The notes beneath the pieces were generated by a model. The model was not told the DNA's origin and ran no database searches. It saw nothing but the letters and a program-made list of their open reading frames with translations. This document shows positions 24,241 to 34,606 of a DNA stretch of 64,000 nucleotides, piece after piece. The stretch's first letter is position 1. Each line of letters begins with the position of its first letter. Source of the DNA: Pseudomonas helvetica (GTDB taxonomy: Bacteria > Pseudomonadota > Gammaproteobacteria > Pseudomonadales > Pseudomonadaceae); the NCBI RefSeq assembly GCF_039908645.1, contig NZ_CP150917.1, positions 2,305,501 to 2,369,500 of the forward strand, in the 5' to 3' direction. Position numbers and translations under genes: made by a program.

Positions 24241-24888
24241 ATGACCAGCCAGACCCTGAAAACCGCTTCCTTCGATGTTGATGCGCAAAAGAGCTTCACG
24301 CCGTTGTGCCCTGATGAGCTGCCCGTTGCGGGCGGCGAGCAGATCGGTAGCGAGCTGAACTTCATGGCCACCCTGGCCAGCCTGCGTGTCGGCAGCAAGG
24401 ACGCTCATACGGCTCAGGCCCCGTGGGTGGTGGCCGAGCACTCGCAAATGTTCCAGTCGACCGGCCTCGAACACGCCGATATCACTTGGGTCAGCCACTG
24501 TGTCCCTGGCACTGAAGGCTTCACCTTGCTGGACGAGTTGCCGACCCCGTACGACTACGACTACTTCGTCTGGAAGGGTGTCGAGCCGGACCTGCACCCT
24601 TACGGCGCCTGCTACCACGACCTGCACGGCAAGCTCTCCACCGGCGTGATCGAGTTCCTGAACAGCCAGGGTGTGAAGCGGGTCATCGTCGGAGGCCTGG
24701 CGCTGGACTTCTGCGTCAAGACCACCGCCTTGCAACTGGCCGCTGCCGGTTTCAAGGTGATCATCCACTTGCCGGCCTGCCGGGCCATTAGTGAAGAGGG
24801 CGCCACTCAAGCCATTCAAGACATGCAACAAGCGGGAATCTCGGTGACCGCGACCCGCGAAGAAACCGCCAGTCTGGCAAGCGCATAA
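24241..24888 (+). CDS. pncA: Nicotinamidase (isochorismatase family)
   Basis: Hydrolyses nicotinamide to nicotinate. The 215-residue protein has the catalytic Asp in SFDVDAQKSF (about 12), metal ligands in SKDAHT (Asp/His, about 53-56) and SHCVPGTEGF, Lys in VWKGVEP (about 108) and the nucleophile Cys in GLALDFCVKTTA (about 160). GGAG precedes ATG 24241, and the longer frame lacks one. First gene of pncA-pncB-nadE, under an NrtR-like box. Confidence 0.92.
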   Translation: MTSQTLKTASFDVDAQKSFTPLCPDELPVAGGEQIGSELNFMATLASLRVGSKDAHTAQAPWVVAEHSQMFQSTGLEHADITWVSHCVPGTEGFTLLDELPTPYDYDYFVWKGVEPDLHPYGACYHDLHGKLSTGVIEFLNSQGVKRVIVGGLALDFCVKTTALQLAAAGFKVIIHLPACRAISEEGATQAIQDMQQAGISVTATREETASLASA

Positions 24889-24898
24889 GGAAGAAAAC

Positions 24899-26128
24899 AT
24901 GGAAAGTGCATTCGATAGCAGCAACGGCGTCATCCAGAGTCTTCTGGATACCGACTACTACACCTTCACCATGATGCAGGCGGTGCTGCACCAGCACCCG
25001 AACGTCGAGGTGGAATACCAGTTCATCGTGCGCTCGAAAGAGCGGCTCGGGCACCTGATCCCGGACATTCGCGATGAGCTGGAGAAGCTCGCTGGCCTGC
25101 AGTTGCGCGAAGGTGAGCAGCGGTTTCTGTTCAATAAGCGTTTCCGTGAATACCTGACACCGGACTTTGAACAGTTCCTCGGTCTGTTTCGCTTCAACCT
25201 GCGCTACATCCACGTGTCGGAAGTCGACGGCCAACTGCACATCCGCGTCCGTGGTCCGATGTTGCACTGCATCATGTTCGAGCAGCCGGTGCTGGCGATG
25301 GTCAGTGAACTGCGCAACCGCGAGAAGTATCCGGAAGTCGAGCTGGCCGACGTGACCCGCAAGCTGTACCAGAAGTTCGAATGGCTGGAAAAAAACGCCA
25401 GCCGCGAAGAGCTCGCCGAGTTTCGCGTTTCGGACTTCTCCACCCGCCGGCGCCTGTCGTTCAGGGCCCAGCGCGAAGTGGTCAACGTCATGCGCAGTGA
25501 CTTCCCCGGGGTGTTCGTCGGTACCAGCAATGCTCACCTGGCCTACGAGTTCGACCTGCCGCTGATCGGCACCATGGCCCACCAATGGCTGATGGTTCAC
25601 CAGCAACTCGGGCGGTTGCGCGAGAGCCAGAACGCCGCACTGGAAAACTGGGTGCGCGAGTACCGTGGCAGGCTGGGGATTGCGCTCACCGACTGCATCA
25701 GCACCGACTTCTTCCTCAAGGATTTCGACCTGTACTTCGCCAAGCTCTATGACGGCCTGCGTCAGGATTCCGGTGACCCGATCGTCTGGGCCGACAAGGT
25801 GCTGGGGTGTTACAAGGAACTGGGTATCGATCCAAGAACCAAGGACCTGATGTTCTCCGACGGCCTCAACTTCGAGAAGTGCCTGCCAATCCTGCGCCAT
25901 GTGCGTGGCAAGGCCAGATTCGGTTTCGGCATGGGCACCAGCCTGGCTTGCGATGTCGAGGGCGTCGAGCCGCTGAGCATCGTCATGAAGCTGGTGCGGG
26001 TGCATGGCGAGCCGGTGGTGAAGTTCTCCGACGACCCGATCAAGAACGTCTGTGAAGACGCTTCGTTCCTGCGCTACGCGGCCCAGGTATTCAACGTCAG
26101 CCTGATCAATCCACAACTGGGAGCCTGA
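24899..26128 (+). CDS. pncB: Nicotinate phosphoribosyltransferase
   Basis: Makes nicotinate mononucleotide from nicotinate and PRPP. The 409-residue protein has [20 protein letters not shown] near the N-terminus, [12 protein letters not shown] (about 180-191), [22 protein letters not shown] (about 203-224; the phospho-accepting His is probably here), [10 protein letters not shown] and the [10 protein letters not shown] phosphate loop. It begins 10 bp after pncA. Full family length. Confidence 0.95.
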   Translation: MESAFDSSNGVIQSLLDTDYYTFTMMQAVLHQHPNVEVEYQFIVRSKERLGHLIPDIRDELEKLAGLQLREGEQRFLFNKRFREYLTPDFEQFLGLFRFNLRYIHVSEVDGQLHIRVRGPMLHCIMFEQPVLAMVSELRNREKYPEVELADVTRKLYQKFEWLEKNASREELAEFRVSDFSTRRRLSFRAQREVVNVMRSDFPGVFVGTSNAHLAYEFDLPLIGTMAHQWLMVHQQLGRLRESQNAALENWVREYRGRLGIALTDCISTDFFLKDFDLYFAKLYDGLRQDSGDPIVWADKVLGCYKELGIDPRTKDLMFSDGLNFEKCLPILRHVRGKARFGFGMGTSLACDVEGVEPLSIVMKLVRVHGEPVVKFSDDPIKNVCEDASFLRYAAQVFNVSLINPQLGA

Positions 26129-26129
26129 T

Positions 26130-26960
26130 ATGACTATGCAGCAGCAAGAGCGCATTGCCCGGGAACTGGGCATCGACCGGCAACTCGCCCGGGGTGGCGA
26201 GGCCGCTGAAATCGTCCGTCGTGTCGATTTCATTAAGCAGGTGCTGCGCGAGTCGGGCTGCAAGGCCCTGGTGCTCGGTATCAGTGGCGGCGTCGACTCC
26301 CTGACTGCCGGCCGCCTGTGCCAGCTGGCGGTGGAGCAGTTGCGGGCCGAGGATCATGAGGCGCGCTTTATCGCCGTGCGCCTGCCGTACAAGACCCAGG
26401 CCGATGAGCGTGACGCCCAGGCCTCCCTGGACTTCATCCGCCCGGACCTGATCACCACCAGCAACATCGCCGACTGTGTCGACGGCCTGATGGCCAATAT
26501 CGCCATCGATGGCTTGCAGCCTTCGGCCGAACTCACCGACTTTGCCAAAGGCAACGTCAAGGCCCGGGCGCGGATGCTGGCGCAATACGCCATCGCCAAC
26601 TTCTGCAACGGATTGGTGGTCGGTACCGATCATGGTGCGGAAGCGCTGATGGGTTTCTTCACCAAATTCGGCGACGGCGCCTGCGATCTGGCGCCGCTGT
26701 CCGGGTTGATCAAAAGCCAGGTGCGGTTGCTGGCCGACGCCCTGGGCGCGCCGACGCATCTGGTGCGCAAGGCGCCGACCGCCGACCTGGAAGACCTGGC
26801 ACCGGGCAAGCTGGATGAGGCGGCGTATGGTTGCAGTTACGAGGAAATCGATGCGTATCTGATGGGCGAAGCGGTGTCGCAGCAGGCGCAGCAGATCATC
26901 GAAAGCGCCTACATCAAAACCGCTCACAAACGCGAACTGCCTCGTGTCCCCCGGCCATAG
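26130..26960 (+). CDS. nadE: NH3-dependent NAD synthetase
   Basis: Converts deamido-NAD to NAD with ATP and ammonia. The 276-residue protein has the PP-loop [13 protein letters not shown] (about 50-62), [15 protein letters not shown] (about 135-149) and [20 protein letters not shown]. There is no glutaminase domain, so it uses free ammonia. ATG one base after the pncB stop implies translational coupling. This completes the salvage route nicotinamide to NAD in one transcript. Confidence 0.95.
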   Translation: MTMQQQERIARELGIDRQLARGGEAAEIVRRVDFIKQVLRESGCKALVLGISGGVDSLTAGRLCQLAVEQLRAEDHEARFIAVRLPYKTQADERDAQASLDFIRPDLITTSNIADCVDGLMANIAIDGLQPSAELTDFAKGNVKARARMLAQYAIANFCNGLVVGTDHGAEALMGFFTKFGDGACDLAPLSGLIKSQVRLLADALGAPTHLVRKAPTADLEDLAPGKLDEAAYGCSYEEIDAYLMGEAVSQQAQQIIESAYIKTAHKRELPRVPRP

Positions 26961-26967
26961 ACGTTGA

Positions 26968-27005
26968 AGCTGCCGCAGGTTCGGGCCGCGTTCGGACGAT
27001 CTTTT
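26968..27005. repeat. REP-like element (copy 1 of an identical 38-bp pair)
   Basis: Starts AGCTGCCGCAGGTTCGGGCC and ends GACGATCTTTT. The same 38 bases recur at 27906-27943 in the same orientation. A Pseudomonas intergenic REP type. Confidence 0.8.
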
Positions 27006-27022
27006 GATTTTCCATCAGCCAC

Positions 27023-27058
27023 AAAAAAGCCCCTGAATCTTTCGATTCAGGGGCTTTT
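27023..27058. terminator. Bidirectional terminator (nadE operon and tRNA-Asn)
   Basis: GCCCCTGAATC, loop TTTC, GATTCAGGGGC, flanked by AAAAAA on the left and TTTT on the right. Ends the rightward NAD operon and the leftward tRNA-Asn transcript. Confidence 0.9.
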
Positions 27059-27071
27059 CGATAGTGCTGTC

Positions 27072-27147
<76 letters not shown>

Positions 27148-27400
27148 ATGCGCCGTATGTTACTGATTAAAAAGGACAAGTCAAGCATCAATTGCTCGAA
27201 TGGCAGATTTTCAGGTGGGCGGTGATGATTCTTCAGGCGAGGAGGGCGTTGTCAGCCATTGGCGGTTACCAGAATCGTCGCGGAGGTCTACCATGGCCCC
27301 CCGGAAGTGGTTTCACGCGCTGCCGGCCCTCAGCCGAAAAGGTACGCGTCATGACTCACCAACCACTGCTCACGTCGTCAATGCTGCGCGAGGTGTTCGT

Positions 27401-27634
27401 ATGAGCATTGCTCAGATCAGCCTGCCAAAAGGCGTCGGGCCGCATGCCGAGAAACTCTTCGATGCAATCGCTCAGGCGAGCACCGCTGATGAGTTGAATC
27501 GCGCTGGCGGCAAGGCTGAAGGGTTTGTGCTGGGGCTGGAAAGCACCAAGGCGATCAAAAGCCAGGTTGCCGAATCGCTGTATGTGGCTTATGACGACGC
27601 CGCCAGTCAGCGTTCGAGCGAACTGGCGGGCTGA
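27401..27634 (+). CDS. Small conserved-looking soluble protein
   Basis: A 77-residue protein, MSIAQISLPKGVGPHAEKLF followed by helical segments (STADELNRAGGKAEGFVLGLE) and an acidic end. GAGG lies upstream of ATG 27401. There is no signal peptide or membrane span. It converges with the gene at 27641-27850. Function unknown. Confidence 0.6.
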   Translation: MSIAQISLPKGVGPHAEKLFDAIAQASTADELNRAGGKAEGFVLGLESTKAIKSQVAESLYVAYDDAASQRSSELAG

Positions 27635-27640
27635 TCGACC

Positions 27641-27850
27641 TTAACCGCCGAAGGTGAAGGTGCCGAGCAGGAACTTGGCGTACAGCGACGTGGCGGCCAG
27701 TTGCACCAGCCACAGGGCCAGGCCGCCAAGAAAGACGCCCAAGGCAACTTGCCACACCAGCCCGCTGCTGCGTTTGGTCTGGTTGCGTGGCACAAAGCGG
27801 TCCAGGTCCAGGTCGTCATCGCGGTCAGCGCGTAAGTCATCGTTTTTCAT
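27641..27850 (-). CDS. Small single-span membrane protein
   Basis: A 69-residue protein, MKNDDLRADRDDDLDLDRFV, then a basic linker and one membrane helix at about 31-53 (LVWQVALGVFLGGLALWLVQL), with a short glycine-ending tail. The strongly acidic N-terminus should be cytoplasmic. GAGAG precedes ATG 27850. Similar proteins occur in other Pseudomonas as I recall; function unknown. Confidence 0.65.
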   Translation of the reverse strand: MKNDDLRADRDDDLDLDRFVPRNQTKRSSGLVWQVALGVFLGGLALWLVQLAATSLYAKFLLGTFTFGG

Positions 27851-27905
27851 AAGATCTCTCAATAGGTGAAATGCGCGGTTTCTCGGGTGTACACGCTGAT
27901 GTAGG

Positions 27906-27943
27906 AGCTGCCGCAGGTTCGGGCCGCGTTCGGACGATCTTTT
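27906..27943. repeat. REP-like element (copy 2 of an identical 38-bp pair)
   Basis: Identical over 38 bp to 26968-27005. Together they bracket tRNA-Asn and two small genes as a direct repeat about 0.94 kb apart. Confidence 0.8.
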
Positions 27944-28010
27944 CAGGTCGACACCGATGTATCAGTTTAGAGCCCATAGCCTGCGCATTCAGAATTATCT
28001 GCTCGCCAAC

Positions 28011-28042
28011 GAAAAGGGGAAGCCAAACGGCTTCCCCTTTTC
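28011..28042 (-). terminator. Terminator of tyrB
   Basis: GAAAAGGGGAAGCC, loop AAAC, GGCTTCCCCTTTTC. A perfect stem 16 bp beyond the tyrB stop; the stem itself supplies A/T-runs on both strands. Confidence 0.85.
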
Positions 28043-28057
28043 TATCGCGCGTGTGGC

Positions 28058-29254
28058 TTAGATCACCTGAGCGATGGCCTTGGTCACTACGTCGATGTTG
28101 CTCTGGTTCAGCGTGGCAACGCAGATGCGGCCGGTGTCCAGGGCGTAGATGCCGAACTCGTTACGCAGACGGGTCACTTGCTCAACCGTCAGGCCCGAGT
28201 ACGAGAACATGCCGCGTTGACGGCCGACGAAGCTGAAGTCCTGGTGAGGCGCGTTTTTCGCCAGCAGATCGACCATCTGCTGGCGCATGCCGCGAATGCG
28301 CAGACGCATTTCAGCCAGTTCCTGTTCCCATTGGGCGCGCAGTTCAGGGCTGTTCAGTACGGCCGCAACGATCGCTGCACCGTGGGTCGGCGGGTTGGAG
28401 TAGTTGGTGCGGATCACGCGTTTGACTTGCGACAGCACGCGAGCGCTTTCTTCTTTCGATTCGCTGACGATCGACAGTGCGCCAACACGTTCACCGTACA
28501 GCGAGAACGATTTGGAGAACGAGCTGGAAACGAAGAAGTTCAGGCCCGACTCGGCGAACAGGCGCACGGCAGCGGCGTCTTCGTCGATACCGTCGCCAAA
28601 GCCCTGATAGGCCATGTCGAGGAACGGCACGTGGTTTTTCGCCTTGATCACGTCCAGCACGTTGTTCCAGTCTGCCGGGCTCAGGTCGACGCCAGTCGGG
28701 TTGTGGCAGCAGGCGTGCAGCACAACGATGGAGCCAGCCGGCAGGGCGTTCAGGTCTTCCAGCAGGCCGGCGCGGTTCACGTCGTGAGTCGCGGCGTCGT
28801 AGTAGCGATAGTTCTGAACCGGGAAGCCGGCGGTTTCGAACAGCGCGCGGTGGTTTTCCCAGCTTGGGTCGCTGATCGCAACGACGGCGTTCGGCAGCAG
28901 TTGCTTGAGGAAGTCAGCGCCGATTTTCAGTGCGCCGGTACCGCCGACGGACTGGGCGGTGACAACCCGGCCAGCGGCAAGCAGTGGCGAGTCTTTACCG
29001 AACAGCAGCTTTTGCACGGCCTGGTCGTAGGCGGCGATACCGTCGATCGGCAGGTAGCCACGGGAAGCGTGTTGAGCAGCGCGAATCGTCTCGGCTTCGA
29101 CAACGGCTCGCAGGAGTGGAATTCGCCCCTCCTCGTTGCAGTAAACACCGACCCCCAGGTTGACCTTATTGGTACGGGTGTCAGCGTTGAATGCTTCGTT
29201 GAGGCCCAGGATTGGATCGCGTGGTGCCATTTCGACAGCGGAGAAGAGGCTCAT
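28058..29254 (-). CDS. tyrB: Aromatic/aspartate aminotransferase
   Basis: A PLP enzyme of 398 residues exchanging amino groups between aromatic amino acids or aspartate and 2-oxoglutarate. It has NLGVGVYCNEEG (about 32-43), the cofactor-binding CCHNPTGVD (about 187-195), the Schiff-base Lys in SSSFSKSFSLYGERVGA (Lys about 247) and the substrate carboxylate Arg in the C-terminal part (GRQRGMFSYSGL). Divergent from uvrB, the usual Pseudomonas arrangement. Which substrate dominates is not readable. Confidence 0.93.
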   Translation of the reverse strand: MSLFSAVEMAPRDPILGLNEAFNADTRTNKVNLGVGVYCNEEGRIPLLRAVVEAETIRAAQHASRGYLPIDGIAAYDQAVQKLLFGKDSPLLAAGRVVTAQSVGGTGALKIGADFLKQLLPNAVVAISDPSWENHRALFETAGFPVQNYRYYDAATHDVNRAGLLEDLNALPAGSIVVLHACCHNPTGVDLSPADWNNVLDVIKAKNHVPFLDMAYQGFGDGIDEDAAAVRLFAESGLNFFVSSSFSKSFSLYGERVGALSIVSESKEESARVLSQVKRVIRTNYSNPPTHGAAIVAAVLNSPELRAQWEQELAEMRLRIRGMRQQMVDLLAKNAPHQDFSFVGRQRGMFSYSGLTVEQVTRLRNEFGIYALDTGRICVATLNQSNIDVVTKAIAQVI

Positions 29255-29603
29255 TATTGCGGCGGCTCTGAATGAAATGTGGAGGGACGTGTGGCGCTCC
29301 AGCCGAATGCACTAGAGCGGTGCACAAACGGGGAGCTAGTATAGAGGCCTACACCGGGCGCGGCGACAGGCGTTTCCGCTTTTCGGGCAGGTTTTTTCGG
29401 ATTATTTTTTGTTCGTTAGCCTTATTGTCATGTCAATGGCTTAGGGGCATGTAGGACGTTTGCCTTGAAACTAGAGGTATTCGGCACCACATCAACGGTT
29501 ATCATGATTTTTCCCTGCGACATTCGTCGTGAGCGACCTTCACCGTTCTGGCACGCCCGCCAGCGCCGGAGTGCGTCGCTCCTTGGAAACCAATAGGTAC
29601 GAT
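29255..29603. promoter_or_regulatory. Divergent promoter region tyrB/uvrB
   Basis: About 350 bp with poly-T tracts near 29388-29412. I looked for a LexA-type CTG-N10-CAG site near uvrB and found none that I trust. An open in-frame extension upstream of uvrB (29529) is rejected as the start because it lacks family similarity. Confidence 0.4.
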
Positions 29604-31619
29604 ATGTCTGAATTCCAGCTAGTCACCCGCTTCGAGCCCGCCGGCGATCAGCCGGAAGCCATCCGTCTGATGGTCGAGGGCATCGAGGCCGGGCTGGCGC
29701 ACCAGACGTTGCTTGGTGTGACCGGTTCGGGCAAGACCTTCAGTATCGCCAACGTGATCGCCCAGGTGCAGCGACCGACGCTGGTGCTGGCGCCGAACAA
29801 GACGCTGGCGGCGCAACTGTATGGCGAGTTCAAGGCGTTCTTCCCGAACAACGCGGTGGAGTACTTCGTTTCCTACTACGACTACTACCAGCCCGAAGCC
29901 TACGTGCCGTCGTCCGATACCTTCATTGAGAAAGACGCCTCGATCAACGATCACATCGAGCAGATGCGACTGTCGGCGACCAAAGCGTTGCTGGAGCGCA
30001 AGGACGCGATCATCGTCACCACGGTCTCGTGCATCTACGGTTTGGGCAGCCCGGAAACCTATCTGAAAATGGTGCTGCACGTCGATCGTGGCGACAAGCT
30101 CGATCAGCGCGCCTTGCTGCGCCGTTTGGCTGACCTGCAATACACCCGCAATGACATGGATTTTGCTCGCGCGACCTTCCGCGTGCGCGGTGACGTGATT
30201 GATATCCACCCGGCGGAATCCGATTTTGAAGCGATCCGTATTGAGCTCTTCGATGATGAAGTGGAGAAGATTTCCGCTTTCGATCCGCTCACCGGCGAAG
30301 TGATTCGCCAGCTGCCGCGTTTCACCTTCTATCCGAAAAGCCACTATGTAACGCCGCGAGAAACCCTGCTGGGAGCCATCGAAGGGATCAAGGTCGAGCT
30401 GCAGGAGCGCCTGGAATACCTGCGCTCCAACAATAAACTGGTGGAGGCCCAGCGGCTGGAGCAGCGCACCCGTTTTGACCTGGAGATGATTCTGGAGCTG
30501 GGTTACTGCAACGGTATCGAAAACTACTCGCGCTACCTCTCGGGTCGAGAGTCGGGTGAGCCGCCTCCCACCTTGTTTGACTATCTGCCCGCCGATGCCT
30601 TGCTGGTGATCGACGAATCCCACGTCAGCGTGCCGCAGGTTGGCGCGATGTATAAGGGCGACCGTTCGCGTAAAGAGACGCTGGTCGAATACGGTTTCCG
30701 GCTGCCCTCGGCGCTGGACAACCGGCCGATGCGTTTTGATGAATGGGAAAGCATCAGTCCACAGACGATTTTCGTCTCGGCCACCCCAGGTAACTACGAG
30801 GCGGAACACGCCGGTCGGGTGATCGAGCAGCTGGTGCGGCCGACCGGTCTGGTCGATCCGCAAATCGAGATTCGTCCAGCACTGACTCAGGTCGACGACT
30901 TGCTCTCGGAAATCACCAAGCGTGTGGCGCTGGAGGAGCGGGTGTTGGTCACTACGTTGACCAAGCGCATGTCCGAAGACTTGACCGACTACCTCGCCGA
31001 CCACGGTGTGCGGGTGCGTTATCTGCACTCGGACATTGATACGGTGGAGCGGGTCGAGATCATCCGCGATTTGCGTCTGGGCACCTTCGATGTGCTGGTA
31101 GGGATCAACCTGCTGCGTGAAGGCCTGGACATGCCGGAAGTGTCGCTGGTGGCGATTCTCGATGCCGACAAGGAGGGCTTCCTGCGCTCCGAGCGTTCGC
31201 TGATCCAGACCATCGGTCGCGCGGCGCGGAACCTCAATGGCCGGGCGATTCTGTATGCCGACCGGATCACCGGGTCGATGGAGCGGGCGATTGGCGAGAC
31301 CGAGCGCCGTCGCGACAAGCAAATCGCTTTCAACCTGGCCAATGGCATCACCCCCAAAGGCGTGTTCAAGGACGTTGCCGACATCATGGAAGGCGCGACC
31401 GTGCCGGGTTCGCGCAGCAAGAAGCGCAAAGGCATGGCCAAGGCTGCCGAGGAAAGTGCCCGCTACGAAAACGAGCTGCGTTCGCCGAGCGAAATCGCCA
31501 AACGCATTCGTCAGTTGGAAGAAAAAATGTACCAGCTCGCCCGCGACCTGGAGTTCGAAGCAGCCGCGCAGACACGCGACGAAATCACCAAGATGCGCGA
31601 GCGGTTGTTGACTGTCTGA
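29604..31619 (+). CDS. uvrB: Excinuclease ABC subunit B
   Basis: The damage-verifying helicase-like subunit of nucleotide excision repair. The 671-residue protein has Walker [11 protein letters not shown] (about 40-49), the beta-hairpin [12 protein letters not shown] (about 93-104), DEAD-like [11 protein letters not shown] (about 336-346), motif [12 protein letters not shown] (about 535-544) and a C-terminal UVR motif ([19 protein letters not shown]). ATG 29604 has AGG a short distance upstream and gives the family start [10 protein letters not shown]. Complete. Confidence 0.97.
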   Translation: MSEFQLVTRFEPAGDQPEAIRLMVEGIEAGLAHQTLLGVTGSGKTFSIANVIAQVQRPTLVLAPNKTLAAQLYGEFKAFFPNNAVEYFVSYYDYYQPEAYVPSSDTFIEKDASINDHIEQMRLSATKALLERKDAIIVTTVSCIYGLGSPETYLKMVLHVDRGDKLDQRALLRRLADLQYTRNDMDFARATFRVRGDVIDIHPAESDFEAIRIELFDDEVEKISAFDPLTGEVIRQLPRFTFYPKSHYVTPRETLLGAIEGIKVELQERLEYLRSNNKLVEAQRLEQRTRFDLEMILELGYCNGIENYSRYLSGRESGEPPPTLFDYLPADALLVIDESHVSVPQVGAMYKGDRSRKETLVEYGFRLPSALDNRPMRFDEWESISPQTIFVSATPGNYEAEHAGRVIEQLVRPTGLVDPQIEIRPALTQVDDLLSEITKRVALEERVLVTTLTKRMSEDLTDYLADHGVRVRYLHSDIDTVERVEIIRDLRLGTFDVLVGINLLREGLDMPEVSLVAILDADKEGFLRSERSLIQTIGRAARNLNGRAILYADRITGSMERAIGETERRRDKQIAFNLANGITPKGVFKDVADIMEGATVPGSRSKKRKGMAKAAEESARYENELRSPSEIAKRIRQLEEKMYQLARDLEFEAAAQTRDEITKMRERLLTV

Positions 31620-31633
31620 TGATCGTGCGCGGT

Positions 31634-31770
31634 CCCTGTGGCGAGGGAGCTTGCTCCCGCTCGGCCGCGAAGCGGTCGTAATCCGGCAATCGCGCTCCAT
31701 CTGAATACTCGCGGCGGCTGATTTCAGGGTCGCTTCGCAACCCAACGGGAGCAAGCTCCCTCGCCACAGG
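31634..31770. repeat. Inverted REP pair
   Basis: CCTGTGGCGAGGGAGCTTGC at the left and its complement, GCAAGCTCCCTCGCCACAGG, at the right (31751-31770), with inner arms GGCCGCGAAGCGG and GGGTCGCTTCGCAACCC. Occupies the gap between the convergent uvrB and emrB-like genes and may act as a transcript barrier. Confidence 0.85.
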
Positions 31771-31788
31771 TGCGTGCATGTCTCAGGC

Positions 31789-33339
31789 TTAGTGCGCTTC
31801 GCCAGCCTTCAGGCCGGGCGGCAGCGCCTTGGTCAGCAGGATCGCCAGCATGCTCACCCCCAGCGCAATCCCGACAAAGTGAAACGCATCGTTGTAGGCC
31901 ATGATCAAGGCCTGCTGATGGGTGATTTCGCTGAGTTTGCCCAGCGCCGCCGTTTCGCTGCCAAATCGATCGATCATGCTCGCCATGCGCTCGGCGACCT
32001 GCGGGTTGGTCGGCACGATCGACTCGCGTAAATAATCGAAGTAGGTCTTGGTTCGGGCATCCAGCAGGGTGGCGAGCAGGGCGATGCCAATCGCGCCGCC
32101 GAGGTTGCGCAAGATGTTGAACAGGCTCGACGCGGAGCCTGCATCCTGCGGCAGGATGTAGGCGGTGGCGATCAGCGAAATAGTCACCATGATCAGCGGC
32201 TGGCCCAGCGCGCGGACGAGCTGGATCTGATTGAACTGTGGTCCGGCGAAGTCGGGGTTGAGCGCGCCCGAAAGAATACTCGCCAAGCCAAACAGGCCAA
32301 AGCCGAGCGTGCACAGCCACTTTGGTGAAACGAACTTCATCAGTTTCGGCACCAGCGGAATCAGGAACAACTGCGGTACGCCCATCCACATGATCACTTC
32401 GCCGATCTGCAAGGCGTTGTAGCTCTGGATCTGCGCCAGGTACAGCGGCAGCAGATAAATCGAACCATAAAGCCCCACGCCCATGCCCAGGCTGGAAATG
32501 CTCGATAAGCCGAAGTTGCGGTTGCGCAAGATGCCCAGATTGATCAGCGGATTGGGCTTGGACACTTGCACGATCACAAAGGTGATCAGGCTCAACAGGG
32601 CGATGCAACCCAGCGTCACGATCAGGTTCGATTCCAGCCAGTCCTTGCGATGGCCTTCCTCGAGAAACACCTGTAAGCACCCGAGGCCAACACCCAGCGT
32701 GAGAATGCCCATGTAGTCGGTGCTTTTGAGCAATTCCCAGTGGGCTGCTTTCTTCTCCAGGCCATACATGAGGCCGGCGATCATGATCAGCCCTGGCGGA
32801 ATGTTGATGTAGAAGATGTACTTCCAGCCCCAGTTTTCCGTCAGCCAGCCGCCGAGGGTCGGGCCGATAGAGGGCGCGAAGGTCGCGGTCATGGCGAACA
32901 TCGCCATGCCTTTGGCACGATGGTGTTCGGGGAGTTTGATCAGTGTCAGGGTGAACGCCAGCGGGATCAGTGCGCCGCCAGTGAAGCCCTGCAAGGCGCG
33001 AAACACGATCATGCTCTCCAGGCTCCAGGCCATCGAGCAGAGCAGCGAGGCGGCCAGAAAGCCCAGCGAAACCCACACCGCCAGGCGTCGTGCCGAGAGC
33101 AGTTGCACCAGCCACGCGGTGAGCGGAATCATGATGATTTCCGCCACCAGGTATGACGTGGAAATCCATGAGCCTTCTTCCAGGGTCGCTGACAGCGCGC
33201 CTTGAATGTCCTTGAGCGAGGCGTTGGTGATCTGGATGTCGAGCACCGCCATGAAGGCGCCGAGCATCACGCTCATCACCGCAATCCAGTCCCTCCTGGT
33301 CGGTTCGCCGACCGGGCGGATCAGTTGATCACCGGCCAT
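31789..33339 (-). CDS. EmrB-type MFS multidrug efflux transporter (DHA2 family)
   Basis: A 516-residue inner-membrane pump with about 14 membrane segments. DHA2 signatures are MLGAFMAVLDIQITNAS (about 22-38), the WISTSYLVAEIIMIPLTAW segment and the motif C-like TFAPSIGPTLGGWL (about 131-144). ATG 33339 overlaps the last 11 bp of the emrA-like gene, so the two are coupled. With the adaptor it would export drugs across both membranes through an outer-membrane channel not present here. Confidence 0.92.
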   Translation of the reverse strand: MAGDQLIRPVGEPTRRDWIAVMSVMLGAFMAVLDIQITNASLKDIQGALSATLEEGSWISTSYLVAEIIMIPLTAWLVQLLSARRLAVWVSLGFLAASLLCSMAWSLESMIVFRALQGFTGGALIPLAFTLTLIKLPEHHRAKGMAMFAMTATFAPSIGPTLGGWLTENWGWKYIFYINIPPGLIMIAGLMYGLEKKAAHWELLKSTDYMGILTLGVGLGCLQVFLEEGHRKDWLESNLIVTLGCIALLSLITFVIVQVSKPNPLINLGILRNRNFGLSSISSLGMGVGLYGSIYLLPLYLAQIQSYNALQIGEVIMWMGVPQLFLIPLVPKLMKFVSPKWLCTLGFGLFGLASILSGALNPDFAGPQFNQIQLVRALGQPLIMVTISLIATAYILPQDAGSASSLFNILRNLGGAIGIALLATLLDARTKTYFDYLRESIVPTNPQVAERMASMIDRFGSETAALGKLSEITHQQALIMAYNDAFHFVGIALGVSMLAILLTKALPPGLKAGEAH

Positions 33340-34375
33340 TGCCAAGGTCTTTGATGTTGACTTTGACGGTGACCGACATGCCCGGGCGGATCTTGCCGTG
33401 CAGCGGGTTGTCGGCAGCAAACGTCAGTTTCACCGGAATCCGTTGCACCACTTTGGTGAAGTTGCCGGTGGCATTGTCCGGTGGCAGCAGGCTGAACTGC
33501 GCGCCCGAGGCGGCGAACAGGCTGTCGACCCGGGCTTCGATCGGTGTGTCGCTGTAGGCATCGAAGGTCAGTTCGGCTTTCTGGCCGGGCTGCATATGAC
33601 CAATCTGGGTTTCCTTGAAGTTGGCCTGAATCCAGATGTCCTGGTCCGGGACAATCGACAGCAGGTAAGCGCCAGCCTGTACGTATTGGCCATTGCGGGC
33701 GGCACGCTGGCCGATCAGGCCGCTGATCGGTGCGTGGATTTCGCTGCGGGTCAGGTTCAGTCGGGCCTGCGCCAGATCGGCTTTGGCGTTGGCGATCTGC
33801 GCGTCCAGGCGCTTGATCTCGGCCGTCAAGGCGTTGACCTGTTGACGCTGGCCCTGGGCGTCAGCCTGGGCCTTGGCGACTTGCGAGCGAGCGATGCGGT
33901 TGTCGGCGGAGAGGGTGGTCACCCGTTCTTCCGAGACATAGCCCGGTTTGCGCAGGGTTTGCGCGCGTGACAAATCGATTTGCGAGCGGCCGAGGGTGGC
34001 CTGGCTGGCAGCGACCTGAGCTTCGCTGGCGGCGATCAGGCTGGCTTGTTGGGTCAGTTTGCTCTGGGCTTGCAGGCGCTCGGCTTCGCGGGTGGCGAGG
34101 GTCGCGTTGGCGCGGTCGACGGCGAGATGGAAGTCATCGCCTTCGAGTTTGATCAACAGTTGGCCTTTTTCGACGTGCTGGTTGTCCTGTACCAGCACTT
34201 CCTCAATGCGCGCGCCCAACTGGCTGGAGACACGGGTGATTTCACCCTGGACATAAGCGTTATCGGTGCTTTCGTAAAACCGTCCCTTGAAGAACCATTC
34301 AGCGAAGAAGCCCCCGGCAACCAGCAGGACGATCAGCAGGAAAGTGAACAGGCGACGCTTGAGTTGGGCAGGCAT
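33329..34375 (-). CDS. EmrA-type membrane fusion protein (HlyD family)
   Basis: A 348-residue periplasmic adaptor. It has one N-terminal membrane helix (about 8-26, FTFLLIVLLVAGGFFAEWF), a biotinyl-lipoyl half motif (YVQGEITRVSSQLGARIEEV), a long alpha-hairpin rich in Ala/Gln (about 85-200), the second lipoyl half (IHAPISGLIGQRA) and a beta-barrel. No TetR or MarR regulator is adjacent. Forms an efflux unit with the downstream EmrB-like pump. Confidence 0.92.
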   Translation of the reverse strand: MPAQLKRRLFTFLLIVLLVAGGFFAEWFFKGRFYESTDNAYVQGEITRVSSQLGARIEEVLVQDNQHVEKGQLLIKLEGDDFHLAVDRANATLATREAERLQAQSKLTQQASLIAASEAQVAASQATLGRSQIDLSRAQTLRKPGYVSEERVTTLSADNRIARSQVAKAQADAQGQRQQVNALTAEIKRLDAQIANAKADLAQARLNLTRSEIHAPISGLIGQRAARNGQYVQAGAYLLSIVPDQDIWIQANFKETQIGHMQPGQKAELTFDAYSDTPIEARVDSLFAASGAQFSLLPPDNATGNFTKVVQRIPVKLTFAADNPLHGKIRPGMSVTVKVNIKDLGNGR

Positions 34376-34606
34376 GAGCAGACTGTAGTCGAGAAAGTGT
34401 AAGGAGATTTATCAGTACTCGAATCTGTCATATAGCCGATAAGCGGTAAATGCCACTTATTGATAATCAGCCGTTGAGCGCTGCCAGAGCCTTTTGTAGC
34501 CCCAACGTTGGCTTAAATGCCCTGCTCACTGGAGCCGGGCGGGCAACGCCTGTTACCATTCGCCCTTTGTTTCATCTCCGCTTTTTATATTCTTTCGAGA
34601 CATGCC

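Noticed and set aside
29255..29603. A LexA box for uvrB
   Set aside because: No CTG-N10-CAG sequence close to consensus was found in the spacer.
29619..31754. A 711-codon open frame antisense to uvrB
   Set aside because: Long antisense frames are common in GC-rich genes. UvrB is unmistakable on the other strand.
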